In this document: positions 21,764 to 26,729 of the stretch, one piece after another
Numbering within the stretch: position 1 is the stretch's first letter
Layout: every line of letters starts with the position of its first letter
Assembly: GCF_001557235.1 (NCBI RefSeq)
Contig: NZ_LSJI01000207.1
Location: 1-26,729, forward strand
Length of the DNA stretch: 26,729 bases
Source of the DNA: Phenylobacterium sp. CCH9-H3
GTDB lineage: Bacteria; Pseudomonadota; Alphaproteobacteria; Caulobacterales; Caulobacteraceae
Reading direction: 5' to 3'
Notes under the pieces: generated by a model
The model's input: the letters and a program-made list of their open reading frames with translations, nothing else
Told to the model about the DNA's origin: nothing
Database searches by the model: none
Translations under genes and position numbers: made by a program

Positions 21764-22702
21764 ATGGCCTCCGGTCCCTTCCGCATCGCGATGATCGCCG
21801 CCCTGGCGCTGGCCGCGTCCGCCTGCGACCGCGGCGGCGAAAGCTCGAGCCCGCCGGAGCGTGGGGACAAGGCCGTGGCCCGCGTCGACGGCAAGACGGT
21901 GTGGGCCTCGGACGTGAAGCGCGAGGCCATCGCCCAGGGCCTGATCGGCGAGGGCGAGCCGCTGGACACCTCGTCGGACCTGTTCCGCCAGATGATGGAC
22001 CAGGTGATCGACCAGAAGCTGCTGGCCGCCGAGGCCCAGCGGCGCAAGCTCGACAAGGACCCTCTGGCCCAGCGCCGGCTGACCGCCGCCCAGGACCGCG
22101 TGATGGGCGACATGCTGGTGGAGACGACGGTCGCCGACGCCGTGACCGAGGACAACATCCGCGGCCTCTACGAGGAACAGCAGAAGCTGGCGCGCCGCTC
22201 GGAAGAGATCCGCGCCCGCCAGATCGTGCTGGCCACGGCGGCCGAGGTGGACCAGGTGAAGAAGCTGCTGGCCGCCGGCGCCAACTTCGAGGCCCTGGCC
22301 ATGGAGCGCTCGCGCGACGCCGCCACCCGCTTCAACGGCGGCGACCTGGGCTATTTCACCACCGACGTCATGCCCGAGGCCTACGAGGCGGCGCTGAAGG
22401 GCGCCAAGCCCGGCCAGCTTATCGGCCCGGTGCCGACGCAGGGCGGGTTCGCGCTGGTCAAGGTCGAGGACGTGCGGCAGGAGCAGCCGATCCCCCTGGA
22501 CGCCGCTCGCCCTCAGATCGTCCGTTTCCTCACCTACGACCGCATCCGCGACCTGCTGGAAAAGCTGCGGGCCAAGGCCAAGGTCGAGACCCTGATCAAG
22601 CCCGAGGCCGGGACCCCCAAGCCTGTTCCGCCGGCCGACGCCCCCAAGGCCGCGGCGCCCCCGGCGCCCGCGGCCCCGACCCAGAAGGGAGCCGCTCCAT
22701 GA
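21764..22702 (+). CDS. Parvulin-type peptidyl-prolyl isomerase lipoprotein
   Basis: 312 aa. The hydrophobic signal AMIAALALAASAC puts a lipobox-like ASAC at residues 18-21, so Cys21 is probably lipidated and the protein anchored in the periplasm. A SurA-N-like helical chaperone region (about 40-140) precedes a PpiC domain (about 150-245) with RARQIVLAT, GGDLGYFTTDVMPEAYEAAL and GPVPTQGGFALVKVED. A Pro/Ala-rich tail ends the protein. It would assist folding of exported proteins delivered by SecA. The ATG at 21764 has AGGGA 7 nt upstream. Its stop overlaps the argJ start (ATGA). The secA / parvulin-argJ grouping is recalled from other alphaproteobacteria; here 4 kb of other genes lie between. 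Confidence 0.9.
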   Translation: MASGPFRIAMIAALALAASACDRGGESSSPPERGDKAVARVDGKTVWASDVKREAIAQGLIGEGEPLDTSSDLFRQMMDQVIDQKLLAAEAQRRKLDKDPLAQRRLTAAQDRVMGDMLVETTVADAVTEDNIRGLYEEQQKLARRSEEIRARQIVLATAAEVDQVKKLLAAGANFEALAMERSRDAATRFNGGDLGYFTTDVMPEAYEAALKGAKPGQLIGPVPTQGGFALVKVEDVRQEQPIPLDAARPQIVRFLTYDRIRDLLEKLRAKAKVETLIKPEAGTPKPVPPADAPKAAAPPAPAAPTQKGAAP

Positions 22703-24162
22703 GCCGCAAGCCCAGCACGCCCGCGGCGAAGGCCGCCGCGCCCAAGCCCGCCGGCAAGGCTTCCAAGCCGGTGGAGGCGGTCGGCGAGGCGCTCGAACGC
22801 GCGCTCGATCCCCTGACCACGGCTCTGAAGCGCGCCGGGTTGAAGCGGGCCGACAAGGCGGCCCGCGCCTTCGACGACCGGACGGCCCAGCCTGCGGCGG
22901 CGGGCGCGGGCAAGGTGGACAAGTCCGCCATGCCGGTGTCTCCGCTCGCCGTGCCGTTTCCCCGGATGCAGCCCATCCGCGGCCTGACCATGGCGACGGG
23001 CCGCGCCGGCTTCTACAAGCACGAGCGGGACGACCTGCTGGTCATGAGCTTTCCCGAGGGTGCGAGCTGCGCCGGCGTCTTCACGCGTCATGGGGTGGGC
23101 TCGGCGCCCGTCGACTGGTGCAAGCGCCACCTGGAGGCCACCAAGGGCGAGGGCGTGAAGGCGCTGGTGGTCAACGCCGGCTGCGCCAACTCCTTCACCG
23201 GCCGGCCCGGGGCCGATGCGGTTCGCCGCGTCGCCTCGGCCGTGGGCAAGCGCTTCGACTGCCGCCAGCGCGACGTCATGGTCGCCTCCACGGGGGTGAT
23301 CGGCGTGCTGCTGGACGACACCAAGATCGTGAACCGCCTGGCCGACGTGGAGCACAAGCTCAGTCCCGACGGCTGGGGCGCGGCCGCGCGGGCGATCATG
23401 ACAACCGACACCTTCCCCAAAGGCGCCTACGCGGAGGCCGAGATCGACGGTGTGAAGGTGCGGATCGGGGGGATCTGCAAGGGCTCGGGCATGATCGCGC
23501 CGGACATGGCGACGATGCTGGCGTTCGTGGTGACGGATGCGGCGATCTCGCCCGGGGCGTTGCAGAACCTCTGCAATCTCTACACCCGCAACACCTTCAA
23601 CGCCGTGACGGTGGACGGCGACCGGTCCACCAACGACACCCTACTGCTGTTCGCCACGGGGCAGTCGGGAGCGCCGAAGATCAGCCGTGCTGGCGACCGG
23701 CGCCTGGCCGATTTCCGTGACAAGCTGGAGCAGGTGCTCATGAACCTCGCCCACCAGCTGGTCCGCGACGGGGAGGGGGCGACCAAGTTCATCAAGATCA
23801 CGGTGACGGGCGCGGAAAGCGCCGCCTCGGCGCGCAAGATCGCCAAGTCGGTGGCCGATAGCCCCCTGGTGAAGACCGCCTTCGCCGGCGAGGACGCCAA
23901 CTGGGGCCGCATCGTCATGGCGGTGGGCAAGGCGGACGAGCCGGTCGACCGGGACTCCATGAGCGTGAAGTTCGGGCCTCATTGGGCGGCCCAGGACGGC
24001 CTCATCGCCGGCAGCTACGACGAGGCCAAGATGAGCGCCTACATGAAGAAGCAGGAGTTGGAGGTCAGCGTCGACGTGGGCGTGGGCCGGGCTGCGGCCA
24101 CCGTGTGGACCTGCGATCTGACCAAGCGCTACGTCGAGATCAACGGCGACTACCGTAGCTAG
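22699..24162 (+). CDS. argJ: Bifunctional glutamate N-acetyltransferase / N-acetylglutamate synthase ArgJ
   Basis: 487 aa. ArgJ moves the acetyl group from N-acetylornithine to glutamate (and may use acetyl-CoA), closing the cyclic arginine pathway. The autocleavage site is intact: KGSGMIAPDMATMLAF, with Thr272 as the new N-terminal nucleophile. VNAGCANSFTG (158-168), MVASTGVIG (194-202), TTDTFPK and the C-terminal TCDLTKRYVEINGDYRS are all conserved. Residues 1-77 are extra: a Lys/Ala/Pro-rich arm (usual ArgJ begins near MPVSPLAVPFP, residue 78). The start is supported by GGGAG upstream and an ATGA overlap with the parvulin stop, so the arm is probably translated. Internal ATG 22930 is the alternative. 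Its TAG lies in a CTAG shared with the converging methyltransferase. Confidence 0.96.
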   Translation: MSRKPSTPAAKAAAPKPAGKASKPVEAVGEALERALDPLTTALKRAGLKRADKAARAFDDRTAQPAAAGAGKVDKSAMPVSPLAVPFPRMQPIRGLTMATGRAGFYKHERDDLLVMSFPEGASCAGVFTRHGVGSAPVDWCKRHLEATKGEGVKALVVNAGCANSFTGRPGADAVRRVASAVGKRFDCRQRDVMVASTGVIGVLLDDTKIVNRLADVEHKLSPDGWGAAARAIMTTDTFPKGAYAEAEIDGVKVRIGGICKGSGMIAPDMATMLAFVVTDAAISPGALQNLCNLYTRNTFNAVTVDGDRSTNDTLLLFATGQSGAPKISRAGDRRLADFRDKLEQVLMNLAHQLVRDGEGATKFIKITVTGAESAASARKIAKSVADSPLVKTAFAGEDANWGRIVMAVGKADEPVDRDSMSVKFGPHWAAQDGLIAGSYDEAKMSAYMKKQELEVSVDVGVGRAAATVWTCDLTKRYVEINGDYRS

Positions 24163-25088
24163 CGGCGCAGGCGGCCCAGCAGCGCGCGCAGCGGCGCCGT
24201 CGCGCGCCAGATCGTCGAGTTCTCGATGGCGTCGGCCCGCGCCAGGGCCGCCCGAGCCTGGGCCTGCAGGACCGCGGCGTCCCCGCCGGTCTCGGTGTCG
24301 TCGGGCAGGGCGAAACGAGCCGCGCTGGCCATGAAGGCTTCGCGCCGCGCGGCCGGCGGCATCGCCTCGGGCAACCGTCGCAGGGCGACCAGGAACTCGT
24401 CGGCCCCTTGCTCGGTGTGGGCCAGTTCGAAGGGCAGAAGGTCCAGGCGGCTGGCGAGGTCCAGGGCGTCCACGAGGCTGTGGGGCGTGAACACCCAGCA
24501 GTGCGCGTCCAGGTACTCGGCGCCCGTCCGGCGGGCGAGGTCGAGACCCTGCCAGGCGCGCTCGGTCAGGGCGGCCTCGTCCAGCGGCGGGGCCTTCAGG
24601 TCGCGGGTGTCGTAGACGTGGTTGAACACCTGCCGCGCATCCGGCCGGCGCAGGCGGCGGAGATGGGCGTCGACGAACTCGCCGGCCGTGCTCACCGGCC
24701 GTCGGGCGTCGAAGGTGTAGCGCTTGTCCGGCACGAAGAAGACCGCCAGCCCGCCGTCGGCCAGGACGCTGGCGATCTCGCCCAGCCAGCCAAAGACGTC
24801 GGGGATGTGCTCGATCACATGGCTGGCCAGGACGTAGTCGTAGGCCCGGGCGCCGCCGACGCAGTCCAGCAGGCTCTGCTCGCCCCAAACGTGGTCGATC
24901 TCGGGGATCCGGGCCCGGTCCACATCGTGGCCGTCGTAGGCCGCCACCAGGGCTTCGCGGCTGGCGCGGTCGACGTATTCCACCGGCCCTATGGCGCGGG
25001 CCACCATGGGCCGGTCGAGGGGGCCGATCTCCAGTCCGCGCTGGCGGGCCGGGTCGATCAGGGCGGCGAGAGCCTCAGCGCGGTCCAT
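24159..25088 (-). CDS. SAM-dependent methyltransferase, polysaccharide-associated
   Basis: 309 aa class I methyltransferase of the type-11 kind. LEIGPLDRP (19-27) is the SAM-binding motif I, YDYVLASHVIEHIPDVFGWL (83-102) holds the acidic and His-Ile-Glu-His motif, and LADGGLAVFFVPDKRYTFD follows strand 5. The C-terminal helix ENSTIWRATAPLRALLGRLRR carries the SxxWRxTAPLR signature seen at the end of many glycosyltransferase-cluster proteins. It starts inside the last 14 bp of the glycosyltransferase gene, so the two are co-translated. A sugar or glycan methylation role at the cell surface is inferred. Its stop shares CTAG with argJ. Confidence 0.88.
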   Translation of the reverse strand: MDRAEALAALIDPARQRGLEIGPLDRPMVARAIGPVEYVDRASREALVAAYDGHDVDRARIPEIDHVWGEQSLLDCVGGARAYDYVLASHVIEHIPDVFGWLGEIASVLADGGLAVFFVPDKRYTFDARRPVSTAGEFVDAHLRRLRRPDARQVFNHVYDTRDLKAPPLDEAALTERAWQGLDLARRTGAEYLDAHCWVFTPHSLVDALDLASRLDLLPFELAHTEQGADEFLVALRRLPEAMPPAARREAFMASAARFALPDDTETGGDAAVLQAQARAALARADAIENSTIWRATAPLRALLGRLRR

Positions 25089-26729
25089 CGGCAGCCTTCC
25101 ACGGCGCCACGCGGCCGGGCGGCTCGCCCAGGCGGTAGTTGGTGTAGCGGCGGTCGAACACCGGCCCGTAGAAGGGGTCGGCGTCCAGCACCGGACCCCA
25201 GCGGTCGCGCATTACGCGCACCTCGCGCTGGAAGCGGGCGGCGGCCTCGGGGGCGAGGTCCGAGCCGCGGCTGGCGCTTTCGTGGTGGTAGAGCTCGGCG
25301 TGGGGTGTCCAGACGATGTCGTAGCCGGCCTCGCGCACCTTGAGGCACAGGTCCACGTCGTTGAACGCCACCGCCAAGTGCTCGGCGTCCATGCCCCCAA
25401 CCTGGTCGTAGACGGCCTTGCGGATCGCCAGGCAGGCCGCGGTCACCGCCGAGACGTTGCGGGCGAGGGCCAGGTGCCCCTGGTAGCCGGCATGGTTGGC
25501 GCCGGCCCCGGCGTAGAGGTGTCCCGCCACCCGGTCGGCCACGTCGCCCACGCCCAGGACGACGCCGGCGTGCTGCAGGGTGTCGTCGGGGTAGTAGAGT
25601 TTGGCGCCCACGGCCCCGACATTGGGCCGGACCGCCTGGGCGACCATCTCGTCCAACCAGTCGGGCCGGATCATCGAGATGTCGTTGTTGAGCAGCACCA
25701 GCACCTGACCGCGGGCCTGGGCGGCGGCGAGATTGTTCAGGGCCGCGAAGTTGAAGGGGCCGGGCGCGCCCAGGATGCGGACCCGGGGGTCGGCCTTCAG
25801 GAACTGGAACAGGGCGAGAGTCGCCGGCTCGACGCTGCCGTTGTCGACGATCAGCAACTCGATGGGGCCGTAAGCCGTCTCCGCCAGCACGCCTTCGGCG
25901 CAGCGGGCCACCAGGTCGGCGCGGTCGCGGGTGGGCACGATGAGGCTGACCAGCGGCCTCGCCTCGGGGACGGGGCGGCGGACCCTCAGCCACCGGGCCG
26001 CGACGTCCATCTGCTCGACAGCCCCGGCCTGGGCGGTGCGCTCAAGGTGTTCGCCCACGGCCCGCGCGGCGGCGGCGGCGCATTCGGCGGCCCGGGCGCG
26101 GGAGAACGAACCCGGCCGCCGGTGTTGGCGCCAGTGATAGAGCACCCAGGGAATGTGGCGGATGCGCGCCGGCGTCGCCCGCTCGGCGGCCCGAAGGACC
26201 AGGTCGTGGTCCTGGGCGCCGTCGAATCCGCCGCGCAGGCCGCCGAGGGCGGTCAGCAGGCTGCGCCGGATGACGGTGAGGTGGTTGACCGCGTTCACGC
26301 CCAGCATCAGCTCGGCGTTCCAGTCGGTCTTGTGGTGCGGCTGGGAGCGGCGGCCCTTGTCGTCGACCTTGTCCTCGTCCGAATAGAGGAGGTCGGCGTT
26401 GGGATGCCGCTCCAGTTCGGCGGCCACCTCGTAGAGCGCCCGCTCGGCCAGCAGGTCGTCGTGGTCCAGAAAGGCGACGAACGCGCCGGTCGCTAGTTCC
26501 AGCGCCGAATTGGTGGCCGCGGCGATGCCGCCGTTGGCCTCGCGCCGGACAATCCGGATGCGAGCGTCCGTGGCGGCCAGTTCGGTGAGCGCCTTCCACG
26601 TGGCCTCGCCGGGCGAGCCGTCGTCGACGATGCAGAGCTCCCAGTGCGGATAGAGCTGGGCGCGGACCGAGGAGACCGCCTCATGCAGCAGGTAGGGATC
26701 GGACCGGTAGGCGGCCATGACCACCGAGA
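25075..26729 (-). CDS. Tandem family-2 glycosyltransferase (5' end outside window)
   Basis: About 551 codons are visible; the frame runs off the right edge without a convincing start, since SVVMAAYRSD is the usual interior of the first GT2 strand. Domain 1 (visible residues about 1-200) has CIVDDGS, ANGGIAAATN, FLDHDDLL and SDEDKVD. Domain 2 (about 258-510) has PLVSLIVPTRDRADLV, LIVDNGS, LNNDI and AFNDVDLCLKV. Both have intact Asp motifs, so each may transfer a sugar. Such two-domain GT2 proteins build O-antigen, capsule or other surface polysaccharide at the cytoplasmic face. It is followed with a 14-bp overlap by the methyltransferase. Confidence 0.92.
   Translation of the reverse strand, partial: SVVMAAYRSDPYLLHEAVSSVRAQLYPHWELCIVDDGSPGEATWKALTELAATDARIRIVRREANGGIAAATNSALELATGAFVAFLDHDDLLAERALYEVAAELERHPNADLLYSDEDKVDDKGRRSQPHHKTDWNAELMLGVNAVNHLTVIRRSLLTALGGLRGGFDGAQDHDLVLRAAERATPARIRHIPWVLYHWRQHRRPGSFSRARAAECAAAAARAVGEHLERTAQAGAVEQMDVAARWLRVRRPVPEARPLVSLIVPTRDRADLVARCAEGVLAETAYGPIELLIVDNGSVEPATLALFQFLKADPRVRILGAPGPFNFAALNNLAAAQARGQVLVLLNNDISMIRPDWLDEMVAQAVRPNVGAVGAKLYYPDDTLQHAGVVLGVGDVADRVAGHLYAGAGANHAGYQGHLALARNVSAVTAACLAIRKAVYDQVGGMDAEHLAVAFNDVDLCLKVREAGYDIVWTPHAELYHHESASRGSDLAPEAAARFQREVRVMRDRWGPVLDADPFYGPVFDRRYTNYRLGEPPGRVAPWKAADGPR

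Noticed and set aside
1..26729. CRISPR arrays, tRNA or rRNA genes, insertion sequences, prophage
   Set aside because: No regularly spaced repeats, no recognisable RNA genes and no transposase or integrase coding region were seen on either strand.

Overview
The window is high-GC DNA, about two thirds G+C or more by eye, with dense coding on both strands and very few A/T third positions. Its gene content fits an alphaproteobacterium of the Caulobacterales, something like Phenylobacterium or Caulobacter: a large TonB-dependent receptor, a divergent secA / parvulin-argJ neighbourhood, and many lipophilic-compound enzymes (carotenoid oxygenase, epoxide hydrolase, SdsA1-type alkylsulfatase, flavin monooxygenase, thiolase). 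The genus is inferred from gene content only. I see no rRNA, tRNA, CRISPR array, transposase or prophage gene.

Layout. 1-2144 (-): TonB-dependent receptor, 3' end outside the window, with a structured 306-bp upstream region. 2451-5346 (-): threonine aldolase, epoxide hydrolase and a TetR regulator, all read leftwards. They face 5442-7882 (+), a carotenoid-oxygenase-family dioxygenase translationally coupled to a DUF2855 protein; the 95-bp divergent spacer carries a TTAC/GTAA repeat that is the likely TetR operator. 7879-9375 (-): exported beta-lactamase-fold serine hydrolase. 9535-12111 (+): RTX-like repeat protein, then an exported SdsA1-type alkylsulfatase whose ribosome-binding site lies inside a strong hairpin. 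12342-13556 (+): LysN-type aminotransferase behind a 230-bp leader with two mutually exclusive hairpins, one covering the ribosome-binding site. Its 3' end overlaps a convergent flavin monooxygenase (13511-14875, -). 14944-17715 (-): secA, with a TTG start.

17935-21514 looks like an accessory block: a ferritin-like diiron protein whose seven candidate metal ligands follow AurF spacing, a DUF4242 protein, a divergent GcvA/AmpR-type LysR regulator, and a thiolase ending in two hairpins. 21764-24162 (+): parvulin-type lipoprotein overlapping argJ, whose product has an extra basic N-terminal arm. 24159-26729 (-): methyltransferase and a tandem GT2 glycosyltransferase (5' end outside the window), the edge of a surface-polysaccharide locus.

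How the genes may work together: secA, the parvulin lipoprotein and argJ are housekeeping. The TetR-centred group (dioxygenase, DUF2855, epoxide hydrolase) looks like one regulon for oxidising an alkene- or epoxide-containing lipid. The diiron-DUF4242-LysR trio looks like a second small regulon. The most interesting unexplained signals are the aminotransferase leader, the AurF-like trio placed between secA and the parvulin-argJ pair, and the dioxygenase that has lost the residues lignostilbene dioxygenases use to recognise a phenol.
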